A DNA stretch of 64,000 bases from Hippopus hippopus (GCA_946811185.2 OX328105.1:33049394-33113393); one strand, 5' to 3'; shown: positions 43,414-52,269, counted from the first letter of the stretch. A program made the numbers and translations. The notes: generated by a model from the sequence alone, not told the origin.

Positions 43414-44058
43414 GTACGGTGGCACAAAAGTGACATGGAAGATATATTTTATACTACGTGCGCACGCAGTAGCTAATACGTGCGCACGTAATAAGTAATA
43501 CGTGCGCACGCAGTAGTATTACGTGCGCACGCAGTAGCTAATACGTGCGCACGTAATAACTAATACGTGCGCACGTAATACTACTGCGTGCGCACGTATT
43601 AGCTAATACGTGCGCACGTAATAGTTATTACGTGCGCACGCAGTAGCTAGTACGTGCGCACGCAGTAGCTAATACGTGCGCACGTATTAACTAATACGTG
43701 CGCACGTATTAACTAATACGTGCGCACGTAATAATCGACCAATCAGTTTATAAGGATCAATAAATGTCTATCTTCCACTTCCATCTTGAAACAATGGCTT
43801 CCGTTCATGATTCTGATTGGTGGATTATTACGTGCGCACGTAATATGTAATACGTGCGCACGTATTAGCTACTGCGTGCGCACGCAGTAGCTATTACGTG
43901 CGCACGTATTAGTTATTACGTGCGCACGTAATAACTAATACGTGCGCACGTAATACTACTGCGTGCGCACGTATTACTTATTACGTGCGCACGTATTAGC
44001 TACTGCGTGCGCACGTAGTATAAAATATATCTTCCATGTCACTTTTGTGCCACCGTAC
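43414..44058. mobile_element. 645-bp inverted-repeat element built of palindromic Z-prone units
   Basis: Ends GTACGGTGGCACAAAAGTG and its exact complement. The inverted arms continue through TGACATGGAAGATATATTTT and into the array. ATAT flanks both sides (43410-43413 and 44059-44062). The body has 22 copies of the palindrome CGTGCGCACG (13 left, 9 right) spaced about 21-22 bp, most embedded in TACGTGCGCACGTA or TGCGTGCGCACGCA, linked by TAGCTA/TAACTA/TAGTTA-type steps. TACGTGCGCACGTA is 14 bp of perfect purine-pyrimidine alternation with three CpGs, so the array is a strong candidate for left-handed DNA and cruciforms. A roughly 95-bp centre is single copy. No transposase; open frames across it are by-products. 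Two empty REP-A copies (24.95 and 38.69 kb) show the junction without the element. Confidence 0.88.
43733..43829. other. Single-copy centre of the palindromic element
   Basis: AATCGACCAATCAG at the left edge and CTGATTGGTGGATT at the right edge are inverted (13 of 14), so the loop itself is bounded by a CCAATCAG stem. It includes TATCTTCCACTTCCATCTTG, echoing the GGAAGATATA of the ends. No coding potential. Confidence 0.7.
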
Positions 44059-44837
44059 ATATGGATTAGCTGTAAAAATGACGTCATTAGTGATGTTGAA
44101 TACGTCATAAAACGTGACGTTTACCCGCTAAAAATTCATTCATGTTCTTTAAACATCCGTGGTTTGTCAAAAATGAAAGTTAGAACATTCATCGGTCAAT
44201 TATAAAATTCACCGGTGAATTATAAGTATTAAACCCATGACTTATTTTTGATAATACACTAGTTTATGATATACTTTGATATTGTCCCCATGTATTCAAA
44301 TTGGATGAAAGTATGCAATATTTTTTCATATTGCATACTTTGATATTACATAATTTAGAACTTTGTTTACGTGCGTTGCTAACTACGGAACTATTTTCAA
44401 ACCCGCTATTTCTCTAAAAATAAAAATATGAACGGCCGCCATTATAAATTTCATCGTTAGACATCATATTTTACGAACTTTTCAATGCATAGTTCTCATT
44501 AAAACATGAAAAATAAACAGAATATTTGTTTCCCGAATATCAGTCACTACAAAGTTATGAAAAATTTGTCTATCGAACATGTTTATCGACGATGAAATTA
44601 TTTTGCGATGAAAAAGGATCTTCGGTCGCCCTCTTCTTTGTTTACATATCTTTAGCAACGGTGACGTCATCAAAAGCCAAAATTGAAAATTCCGCGAAAG
44701 AACGGTATGGCGACGAAACAGATTTCTCGTTGCTTTTTGAATAAATAAGACTGTTTTTAAAAAAAATCAACGAATTCGATGAAAACACTGTTAAATCACG
44801 GGCAATTGTGTAAAGAATATCAAAGTATATGATAAGA

Positions 44838-44946
44838 AGGTTATTGCACTTGTATGGAAATATATTGTGTTGAACTCGCAAGCTCGGGCAACTCTACCAA
44901 AAGAGCTCGTTCAACACAATATATTCCCATACAAGTGCAATAACCT
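44838..44946. repeat. Hairpin with 38-bp arms
   Basis: AGGTTATTGCACTTGTATGG / AAATATATTGTGTTGAAC faces GTTCAACACAATATATTCCC / ATACAAGTGCAATAACCT with one mismatch, around a 33-bp loop. Confidence 0.9.
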
Positions 44947-45162
44947 ATAGTATTATCGTTCTTTTGAGTCCCGGTTCTGATCAATTTTCAGTCATGAGCG
45001 CGTGAAGCTTGAGAAACCAACCACAGTAAATGCCGGAATTTGTACTACTACGCCGTTTTGCGAAAAAATGACGTCATTGTTGCTAAGACGTATGCATGTA
45101 CGCGTGGACAGTTTTTGATTTTCATGTTTGATACAAAGCAAGAAATGCAGCGAAAACTTTTT

Positions 45163-45380
45163 AAGGTCTACGGCCCCTAACTCATCGGTAAACATCGATG
45201 TTTTCGTAAAGGCTATTCGGCGAATCACGGCAGCTTCCGTCTTTTAATTTGAATGTTAGGGGCCGTCGACTCACTAACTCATCAGTAAATATCGTGTAAC
45301 ATCGACGTTTTCGTACAGGCTATTCGGCAAATCTCGGCAGCTTCCGTCTTTTAATATGAGAGTTAGGGGCCGTAGACCTT
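45163..45380. repeat. Direct repeat pair bounded by inverted ends
   Basis: AAGGTCTACGGCCCCTAAC at the left and GTTAGGGGCCGTAGACCTT at the right are exact complements (19 bp). Between them, ACTCATCGGTAAACATCGAT and ACTCATCAGTAAATATCGTG start two direct copies about 99 bp apart, each ending TCGGCAGCTTCCGTCTTTTAA or close to it. Confidence 0.85.
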
Positions 45381-45582
45381 AAAAACAAAGTTGCTGAATT
45401 AGTTGCACTTACGGGTCCCTCTAGAAACTGTTTTATGCTACTTTCGATGTAAATGGAGCTTTCTTCTTGTGTATGTACACATTTGAAATCGAACTACAAC
45501 TGTAAACATGGACTCGTGAACAGTATGTAGGCAAAAGGTGATGATGCAGGATATTTTTTGTCTGTCATTCGTTTTATGTGAT

Positions 45583-45738
45583 AAATAGAATCTCACATTC
45601 GTGTTTATGTATTATCATTTTTATCAATCTCGTTGACTAAAATGTATTTGACGCTCGCCAAGGCTCGCGTCATACAATTTTAATCAGCTCGTTTGATAAA
45701 AAAGATAATACATAAACACTCATGTAAGATCCTCTATA
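45583..45738. repeat. Hairpin repeat
   Basis: AATAGAATCTCACATTCGTG / TTTATGTATTATC opposes GATAATACATAAACACTCAT / GTAAGATCCTCTAT. The loop holds GACGCTCGCCAAGGCTCGCGTC, a second small hairpin around CCAAGG. Confidence 0.75.
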
Positions 45739-45851
45739 TAACTCACCGTTACATTTCTATAAAATACTGAAAAGTATAAAAGAAATTTCACCGGGAAAAA
45801 CAATTATATACTCTATTTGTATTCTACTCTGCAATAAAAAGTAAGTGTACA

Positions 45852-46206
45852 TGCAATTAAAAAAGTTCGAATTTGGCGTTCAGGTAACGGGTTTGTCGCT
45901 GGGCAATCGGGAACGTCTGTTTTTGTGAGATCAAATATGGCGGCATCGTACTTATTTGTATACAATCCCACATAATCAATGTTTGTTATTGATCAAGTGA
46001 CATTCCCACAAACCTTTGCGAAATTTTGGGCGAAATCTAAAAATACCTTCAGGCGACGTAGCCCATTTAGGTAGTACCACTGAAAATTATTCTTTCTTAC
46101 AGTAGTCCTTCTTCTTTACTTGTGTTTCACTAGCTATCGCCTTACTTTATTCAGTGATGAATCACTTTTAAAGTTTCGTGAGATATACAAGAATCTGAAT
46201 ATTCAT
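45852..46206 (-). repeat. REP-H copy
   Basis: Reverse complement is co-linear with 50786-51128: AGTGATTCATCACTG, GGTATTTTTAGATTTCGC, TTTCGCAAAGG, TTGATCAATAACA, AAAAACAGA and CGCCAAATTCGAAC in the same order. An ATGGCGGC at 45949 looks like a gene start but lies inside the repeat. Confidence 0.75.
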
Positions 46207-46827
46207 CTTTAAACAGAAAAAAGGGGTGGGGTATGGTACGCTGGCCGGTGCACCTAATCGAGCTACAGGCTGCTCCGTCAAGACAATTTTAATTGGTGAA
46301 AGAGAAAGTATCTTTCTCAAACTTTTCGAGGGATACCGTTACCAACTCTGGATTTTAACTAACTCACAATCCCTCTATTTTACAAGCCCTGTTCTTATAA
46401 ACTAATTGCGGAAACGTTTGTAAAAGAAGAAAGTAGAGAAAATATTGTCGTTTTGTTCGATTTGGCAAAAATGTCAATCTACTTATCACGTTCAATGCAG
46501 TCTGATTTAGATCAAAGCAATCTGAAAGAAAATTTACAGAAACATTGGATATCAGTATTCTAGGATTTTGCATGCTATAAAGTTCAATTCAATAAACATT
46601 ATTCTAGAATGAACTTTCGTTTAAAGACCACCTCCCTCTAAGACGTCATTTTTCGTCATATAGTTACAGAGTCTGTTGATCAGTGAAGGTAGTTTTCCAA
46701 GCCCCGCTGCCTCGATCGGTAATGGAAAGACAAATCTAAATTTGTATCCTGATAAAGGCTGGTACATGCCAAGTATATCCCATGCCAAATGCCGAGCTCC
46801 ATTTGCCAATCAGATATAGGAAAGGTA
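46207..46827. other. Nothing recognised
   Basis: Minus-strand frames at 46364-46573 and 46621-47111 have no motif; the latter overlaps the HP2a below. Confidence 0.35.
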
Positions 46828-47097
46828 TCATGCTCTGTGAGAAGAGAGCTTAATACATCTCCGTGACCTATGTTACCAAACAAGTCAAAACATATCATTA
46901 GCGATCTATACAATCCACTTTGTCTAACAATTGACTGAATCCTGAGGTAGACTGGTTCTTTATCATGCAGAAATCCGACCGATAGGAAAGAGTTTCGATC
47001 TAATTCAGCCTGTGCGGGTAGATACTGTTTGGACTTGGGTCGATACTTTTTGGAGATACAATAAGCCCTCTTTACACAGCGCATGGATGATATTTTT
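46828..47097 (+). mobile_element. HP2a element
   Basis: CATGCTCTGTGAGAAGAGAG, CAATCCACTTTGTCTAACAA, TTGACTGAATCCTGAGGTAG, a damaged core TTCAGCCTGTGCGGG, then GGGTCGATACTTTTTGGAG and ACACAGCGCATGGATGATAT. Confidence 0.78.
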
Positions 47098-47219
47098 GTG
47101 TTTTCAGACAAAACTTTTCTACTGCTTGAATTTTTTTTTTTAAAACATCTTGGTATTTTCTAAAGAGATAGAATTTGTTAAAATCTATATGCCACATTTT
47201 GAAAAATGCGATAGAACTT

Positions 47220-47444
47220 TTACGCAGTAGGGTAGCAAAGGAAGCAGCAGGACCAATTACGAGTTTTGACGATCCTAAACAAGAAAGCTTCAGAAAACAT
47301 TGTGGGAAAAGCAGAAAATGCTGGTAACCAGCATTTTCTCCTTTTCCCACCATGTTTTCTGTCCTTATCATATCTATCTAAACCTATCGAAGACGAATCC
47401 CATCATTTGACACTAAGCTAAATTTTCGCCTACAAATAGTTTTA
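47220..47444. repeat. HP1 element, near-perfect hairpin
   Basis: AAAACATTGTGGGAAAAGCA / GAAAATGCTGG / TAACCAGCATTTTCTCCTTT / TCCCACCATGTTTT, with two mismatches in about 32 bp per arm. Confidence 0.85.
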
Positions 47445-47759
47445 AGTGATTGATTGATTGTATGATATTTAACGCCGTTTTCAACATTATATCAGTTCTA
47501 AATATCGCCGCGGCCAATGCACCTATCCATGCTTTCCTGGGGTTTCTTGTACCAGTACTTCACAAAATATTCTTGCCAAGCCACTGGCTGCTTTCCCACA
47601 TAACCGTCGTCGAAACAACGGTCTGCGATGAGAGAGGAATTAATCCTGTTGCAAAGACTATCACAATCCTCGGAAAGAAATTGGCCGAGCTTAGGATCGT
47701 ACCAGCGACTTCCTGTTCTCAAGTCCGGTATGTTACCGACTGAGCTAGCGGGGCTCGGC
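47445..47759 (-). mobile_element. tRNA-headed SINE
   Basis: The minus-strand head CCCCGCTAGCTCAGTCGGTA (A box) and GCTGGTACGATCCTAAGC (B box). The 3' domain on the plus strand reads TTTAACGCCGTTTTCAACAT and CCAGTACTTCACAAAATATT, related to but distinct from the other SINEs, which suggests a shared 3' domain with different tRNA heads. Confidence 0.75.
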
Positions 47760-48104
47760 GCAAATGGTATTGAGTTGACAAGCCTAAAAAATTTGTTGTA
47801 TGGTAAAGAGTTAAAAAAAGTTGTCTACACCTCCCAATACCGCAGCCTCGTTGCCACATAAGCGATTCTTGTGGTATATCAATCGCCAAGAGAATGCAGC
47901 AGAAGCCATAATGGTAATAAATTTCAATAACTTTCTCTTTTAACTTAGTTGTTGTATTTATTCAGATTTGTTGCCAAGACTCTATGGACCATTTTGGCAT
48001 TATTTCAGGTGTCCTATTCTCTGACTAACGCCGTTTTAATTTTTCATGCCAAATATGGCTACCCTTAAACCTAAGGCGTTCACACGCGACTCTACCTGGT
48101 TCTC
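47760..48104. other. Nothing recognised
   Basis: No supported feature. Confidence 0.35.
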
Positions 48105-48335
48105 CTGACAGTATAGATCAAGATCAGACTACACACAGCATGCGCCTAAACTGTCCGACACGATTAGAATATTTTCGTGGAAAAGAACTTCAAAATTGCA
48201 ACGGTATCGTATTTGCTATTGGCTGGAAGTTTTCATATAAGCCTCTGCCAGAGAATAAAACTTAGACTGGTCCATATTGAAAGTAGACGACCGATGAAAT
48301 TTGTCAATATTAATCGGATAAATTTGTACTTGAAA
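48105..48335. repeat. HP3 remnant with tail
   Basis: GACAGTATAGATCAAGATCA, GACTACAC..., AAACTGTCCGACACG, then the tail GAACTTCAAAATTGCAACGG and TTGGCTGGAAGTTTTCATAT. Confidence 0.65.
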
Positions 48336-48339
48336 GAGC

Positions 48340-48420
48340 AGTAAGCATTGTAGGAAACGGAGAACCTACCAGCATTTTCTCCTTTTCCTACATTGTTTTC
48401 AAAAGCCCTCCTGGTAGAAG
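48340..48420. repeat. HP1 hairpin, left arm shortened
   Basis: GCATTGTAGGAAACGGAGAA, CCTACCAGCATTTTCTCCTT, TTCCTACATTGTTTTCAAAA. The TGCTGG half of the centre is deleted. Confidence 0.65.
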
Positions 48421-48593
48421 TCGCCGCGCACTACTGCAGAAATCATTCTAACATTGACCGCTATTGAAGAACATTTATTTAAATTCTAGACCATAGTGTA
48501 TTTCTAGTACATTTCGCCAACCTCCGATAGTTCGGTAGTATTCGCATGAACATTTATACCAGTGTCAAGTCTCGGCAAGAACAAATCTGTGGA

Positions 48594-48974
48594 TTAAAGG
48601 CACAATAACGTCCAAAGTAAACAATACTAGTGTTAAAATACATGTACATTTAAATCATACCTTTGACAAGTATGGAAAATATCGTGAGGATGATAACATG
48701 CTAAATTGTGCGGTCGGTCCAAGTGTTAATCGCTGGCAGAAAATTGAATTTTAAAATCGGGTAAAATGTAAACAAAAGTTAGAGCGACCTCGCAATTTCG
48801 TTTGAAGATATGTTTTCCTGTGAGCGACTTACACTTGGACCGACCATACAGTAAGAGATTCTCCCCTGTAATAACACTTTACAATAATTAACATACTTTT
48901 AAATGGTATTATTTGAATTTAATTGCAATTTTAATACCTGCAATGTTAACATTTATACCCTACTGTGCCTTTAA
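48594..48974. repeat. REP-B copy, uninterrupted
   Basis: TTAAAGGCACAATAACGTCC at the left faces ACTGTGCCTTTAA at the right. The central stem GTCGGTCCAAGTGTTAATCG / GAGCGACTTACACTTGGACC is present. This is the reference for the nested copy at 37.5 kb. Confidence 0.8.
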
Positions 48975-49635
48975 TGAAAGTATTTGGCCCCCATCTATGC
49001 CTTTAAGTAATTGATGTCGTTTCATAACTTAGATGCTGTCTAAAACGGCGTTGCGAGCACTTCCCTTTTGCCTGTGGTATTTCCAAAAGCGGTCCGTAAG
49101 AAGAAGCCGTCTATAGAAAGTAATGTGTTCATATATTGACTATGCCAAAAACGTGTTACTTTCGCGTCCTGTATGCCAACACGCCAGACCTTTTGGTGTT
49201 TAAAGCAATAAAACGTGTCGGATTGTTCTGCGAATCTTCTCCCCTGTAATAACACCAACACAAATTACAGAGCTCTCCCTTGGGACAAAAGCTCTTTGTA
49301 ATTATTCATAAAGATTCATTTGTATTTGTCCGGGTTCTATAAAAAAAAAAAAACTATGTATCTGAATCGAAAAAAATGCAAACAGCAGCATAAAAATGAC
49401 CTCTGCATGAAAATGTACTATACATTTCACTTTTTTTTTAATTCTTCCACTCAAATTACATTCGATTTCTCGATTTCGAGTACTTTTCCGATTTTCCATA
49501 CGTTTCCTTGCCATTGTTTTATGTATTTTGTCAGTGTTGGAATTCGATGCTGCGAGTGTCGTCCATTCCGTCTTGTCAATGTGAAAAACAGTGTTATTTC
49601 TTAAGCTGTATAGAGTGACTTAATGTGGTGTTGTG
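48975..49635. other. Nothing recognised
   Basis: Frames on both strands at 49040-49261 and 49302-49604 are short and without motifs. Confidence 0.35.
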
Positions 49636-49800
49636 AACAGTGTAGATTACGATAAGACTGCACTGAACGTGCAAGCTGATCCTGTATCCACTCTCTCCGA
49701 TACGATGAGATCGTCCGACGATAGAGTCTTTGAAATCCCAATATTAGGGTTCTAATCACTGGCTGGAAATTTTCTTTTAGTTCATTAAGAAGTTTAAAAT
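49636..49800. repeat. HP3 hairpin with tail
   Basis: ACAGTGTAGATTACGATAAG / ACTGCAC and ACGTGCAAGCTGATCCTGTA / TCCACTCTCTCCGA, then the tail TTTGAAATCCCAATATTAGG, TGGCTGGAAATTTTCTTTTA. Confidence 0.7.
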
Positions 49801-49869
49801 GGGTTCAGTCAAATTATTCGAATACTTAAGAACATGGTCACTCTCTTGCACTACGGATCATTCCCATTC

Positions 49870-49936
49870 ACCTGTTATTGGCTCAGAAAGTGGTCCGTCA
49901 TCACGTGATATTTTCGCCACATGACCATAACTCAAA
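49870..49936 (+). promoter_or_regulatory. Possible proximal promoter
   Basis: An inverted CCAAT box (ATTGG, 49877-49881) and a palindromic E-box TCACGTGA (49901-49908) lie 56 and 29 bp before an ATGGCGACA start whose context (AAAATGGCG) resembles the YY1-type initiator element. Motif matches by eye only. Confidence 0.4.
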
Positions 49937-50176
49937 ATGGCGACACAAACGCCGGTGAAAGAAAGACCAATTGACTGTTTTGTGTGCTGTTCAAACAGCA
50001 TACGGCCAATCAGACTTAGTGGTAGGAAATGTGAAAAAGAGGGATTTTCTGAAAAGCTTAAATGTCTTTTAAAGGACGATAACTTGTTTTCTAATCTTAC
50101 AAACTTGGATCCATCGGTGTGTCGAAACTGTTGTCATCATTCATGGGCGCAGCCATCTTTTTTACAATTGGCATAA
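49937..50176 (+). CDS. Candidate ZAD-like zinc-finger first exon
   Basis: The frame from ATGGCGACA gives 79 residues: MATQTPVKERPIDCFVC, then GRKCEKEGFSEKLKCLLKDD, then DPSVCRNCC. C14-x2-C17 and C62-x2-C65, separated by 44 residues with a hydrophobic/basic middle, match the layout of the ZAD-type N-terminal zinc-binding domain of animal C2H2 proteins. The start is supported by the context and by promoter-like sequence just upstream. The ending after CRNCC (HHSWAQPSF...) looks non-homologous, so the true exon probably ends near 50130, but no GT there gives a stop-free join to the next candidate exon. It could be a real gene start, a domesticated transposon or a dead copy. No matching C2H2 fingers were seen downstream. 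Confidence 0.45.
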   Translation: MATQTPVKERPIDCFVCCSNSIRPIRLSGRKCEKEGFSEKLKCLLKDDNLFSNLTNLDPSVCRNCCHHSWAQPSFLQLA

Positions 50177-50785
50177 GATTCTGATCAGTAAAGAAGCTTG
50201 AAAAAATAGTTCCATTGTATACAGGTAAATTCATCAGTTTGAATGCACCTATAATGTATCCGGAATCATGTTTCCTTTGTCTACTTTATTATGTTACACA
50301 TGAAACAGTTAAACAGTAACAAAACATGTTTTCCTCGGTTTGACAAGATTCTTGTCATTTAGCCCTTTGCAGAGATGTATGGTGAGAGTAACGAACGACA
50401 ACACTGCTCGGAGATTGGAACATGGTAAGGAAATTAGCTGAACTAATTTTATTAGTGTTTACACTTCGTTGCTAATCAGCCGAATCGCAAATCGCGGAGA
50501 AAAAGTGACGCACAAAATTATTTATTTTATCATGTATCTTCAATCGAATTTTCTCTCTTATAAACGAGTCTGACTGCAGTTCTGACATCACACTAGAAGT
50601 AATACTACTTCGATCCCTTTGTCCTCAGAAATATCCGCACTGGTCATATTTTCGAACTATCGAGTGCTCGGATAAACGTTATTTCTATGTACATAAATAC
50701 GAAAAGGTGTATTATAAAGAAAATGCAACACGTACATTATCAGAACAGTTTCTCTTAACCAAACAATCCCTATTTAAAGGGGGCT
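50177..50785. other. Otherwise unrecognised
   Basis: Apart from the candidate exon above, no feature. A donor-like ACAG|GTAAAT at about 50225 lies beyond the stop of the 49.94-kb frame. Confidence 0.3.
50372..50423 (+). other. Candidate small exon
   Basis: AGCCCTTTGCAG precedes it and GAACATG|GTAAGG follows. One open frame reads RCMVRVTNDNTARRLEH, plausible as the helix that follows a ZAD-type CxxC, but the phase does not fit any visible donor of the 49.94-kb exon. Speculative. Confidence 0.25.
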
Positions 50786-51128
50786 ATTCAGATTTGTATA
50801 ATCTCACCAAAAGTCAAAAATGATTCATCACTCATTTAAGTAAGGTAATAGCTGGCAAACCATCAATAAAGAAGAAAAAATAGATTTTAATGTAGGAAAA
50901 AATATAATTCAGTGGTATTTCCTGACTGTGGTCTCATAGGGTATTTTTAGATTTCGTGCTAGAATTTCGCAAAGGCTAAGTTTATGGGATTGTCATATGA
51001 TCAATAACATGCGTCTTGTTGGATCGTAGGATGACGTCATATTTGATTTTATAAAAACAGATGGTATGACTGCAAAAGCTACCAACCCGTTTCATGACTG
51101 CCAAATTTGCAATTTTTCTTTCTGCATG
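50786..51128 (+). repeat. REP-H copy
   Basis: Co-linear with the reverse of 45852-46206 (GATTCATCACTC, GGTATTTTTAGATTTCG, TTTCGCAAAGG, GATCAATAACATGCG, ATATTTGATTTTATAAAAAC). ATGACGTCAT replaces the ATGCCGCCAT of the other copy. Confidence 0.75.
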
Positions 51129-51224
51129 TAAGCTTCCCGGTTTCTTCACATTTGAAGAGAAAAATATATTTTGTAGTATTGATCTGTGCTTTACAAAATA
51201 CCCTAATTCGCAGCAATAAAAAAT

Positions 51225-51346
51225 TAAAAAAGAAATGCCTTAAAATGACACCGAAATTGAAAACACTAAAGACAAAAATGAAAATCCTGGAATGCTGGAC
51301 AAAAGTAGCAGCAATGTGTGCTACTTTTCAAAACAAATTTCATTGA
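51225..51346 (+). other. Lysine-rich coiled-coil-like frame
   Basis: After an acceptor-like CCCTAATTCGCAG, a frame reads NKKLKKKCLKMTPKLKTLKT, KMKILECWTKVAAMC and stops at 51346. Leu/Met spacing suggests a short coiled coil. It could be a last exon linked to the 49.94-kb candidate, or chance A-rich sequence. Confidence 0.2.
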
Positions 51347-51714
51347 GAAACATTTAAAGGTTATCAATTTGAACAAATATAAAATGTTGTTGTTTGATAA
51401 AGACTTAATGTCGCTACATTAGTAACCGTTTTATAAGCCACAATCATACCAAACTGAACTATAGACGAAAAGAAATTGCAGTAACGTCAGCTACTGATAT
51501 ATCTTGGGCAAATAGGCAACCTATTCATTGTGTAATGTATACATATCCAGTATGATATGAAAAACATTTACATGTTACATATCATTGGAAACGCAATTAT
51601 TACTCTTTAATAGGTCCACCCATCATTAGAAGTTTATTTTCTCCGAACAATGATAAGCGTAATTATAATTTGGTATAATGTCAATTTTAGCATGTCATAG
51701 TGTTACAAAAACGA
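51347..51714. other. Nothing recognised
   Basis: No supported feature. Confidence 0.35.
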
Positions 51715-52132
51715 ACCCATTTACATACGGCGCAGGCTGGTCTGGGCAGAAACTTTTTGCTATCGGTCAAATTTCTACATGTCAAAGGAGCAGTCTACCT
51801 AACGATTCAGTCGGTTCTTAGACAAAGTGAATTTTATATATTCCTATTTATGTTTTGTATTGGTTTGTATTAGAGTTTAACGCCATTTAAACAGCTTAGG
51901 TCATATCATGGCGGTCAGTGACGCACCCATGTGTTTCCTGGCTTTTTCACACTAGTGCTGACACAACTTTCTTTACGCAACCGGGTATCGAACCCGCAAC
52001 CTCCAGGTCACGAGTCAAATACGCTAACCACTTAGCTACCCGGTCGGGCCTATTTATGTAATATCGTGTTCGGTACAATGGTTTACCGGGATGCATTAAG
52101 CACACTTTTGCCAGAGCATGGATCATTTATAT
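51715..52132 (-). mobile_element. HP2a element interrupted by a SINE
   Basis: The left part has GGCGCAGGCTGGTCTGGGCA, TTTTTGCTATCGGTCAAATT, GTCAAAGGAGCAGTCTACCT and GACAAAGTGAATTTTATA. The right part resumes with GGATGCATTAAGCACACTTT and TGCCAGAGCATGGATCATT. A 196-bp SINE sits between. Confidence 0.8.
51853..52048 (-). mobile_element. tRNA-derived SINE with 10-bp target duplication
   Basis: The minus strand starts CCCGACCGGGTAGCTAAGTG (A box), has GGGTTCGATACCCGG (B box), then GAAAGTTGTGTCAGCACTAG, GGAAACACATGGGTGCG, GACCGCCATGATATGACCTA and a tail AAATGGCGTTAAACTCTAAT with ACAAACC. CCTATTTATG flanks it exactly (51843-51852 and 52049-52058). It is the best-preserved SINE here and the clearest retrotransposition event in the window. 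Confidence 0.92.
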
Positions 52133-52269
52133 TCAAGCTAATTTAATACAAAAATGATGTCGCCGAAGAAGTTAATAATTTTCGCTTGCCAAAAGCATTT
52201 TCTCATTTTGCCACACTGTTACCAAAGGTTGTCTCGCACGAAACGTGAAATGTAGTCTGCAATTTCGAA
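52133..52269. other. Nothing recognised
   Basis: No supported feature. Confidence 0.3.

Larger units (their letters stand above)
43055..44225 (+). repeat. REP-A copy split by the palindromic-array element
   Basis: The left half (43055-43413) has two inverted GATCGAAATTT / AAATTTCGATC pairs and ends CTAGTCGGATAT. The right half resumes at 44059 with ATATGGATTAGCTGT, AATGACGTCATTAGTGATG and the ATTCACCGGTGAATTATAA block, as in the 24.7-kb copy. The inverted-pair region appears duplicated here compared with the other copies. Confidence 0.78.
44226..45738. repeat. Insertion block of palindromes within REP-A
   Basis: REP-A sequence stops near 44225 and its next segment (TTTCTATAAAATACTGAAAA) resumes at about 45752, so about 1.5 kb was added compared with 24.7-25.2 kb. 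The block contains a 38-bp-arm hairpin (44838-44946), a direct/inverted repeat (45163-45380) and a hairpin (45583-45738). I could not find a single pair of terminal repeats for the whole block. It may be several insertions. Confidence 0.5.

Noticed and set aside
43441..44020. CRISPR-like repeat array
   Set aside because: There are no unique spacers; the unit itself and its linkers are palindromic, the DNA is eukaryotic in character and the array is bounded by inverted ends.
43963..44205. 80-codon frame across the palindromic array
   Set aside because: It translates the repeat units and runs into REP-A; no coding features.
45949..45985. Gene start at ATGGCGGCATCG
   Set aside because: Lies inside REP-H; the other copy has ATGACGTCAT there, and the frame stops after 12 codons.
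46680..47111. 143-codon minus-strand frame
   Set aside because: More than half is the reverse of an HP2a element; no motif.
47498..47861. Overlapping frames of 74-97 codons on both strands
   Set aside because: They fall within a tRNA-headed SINE.
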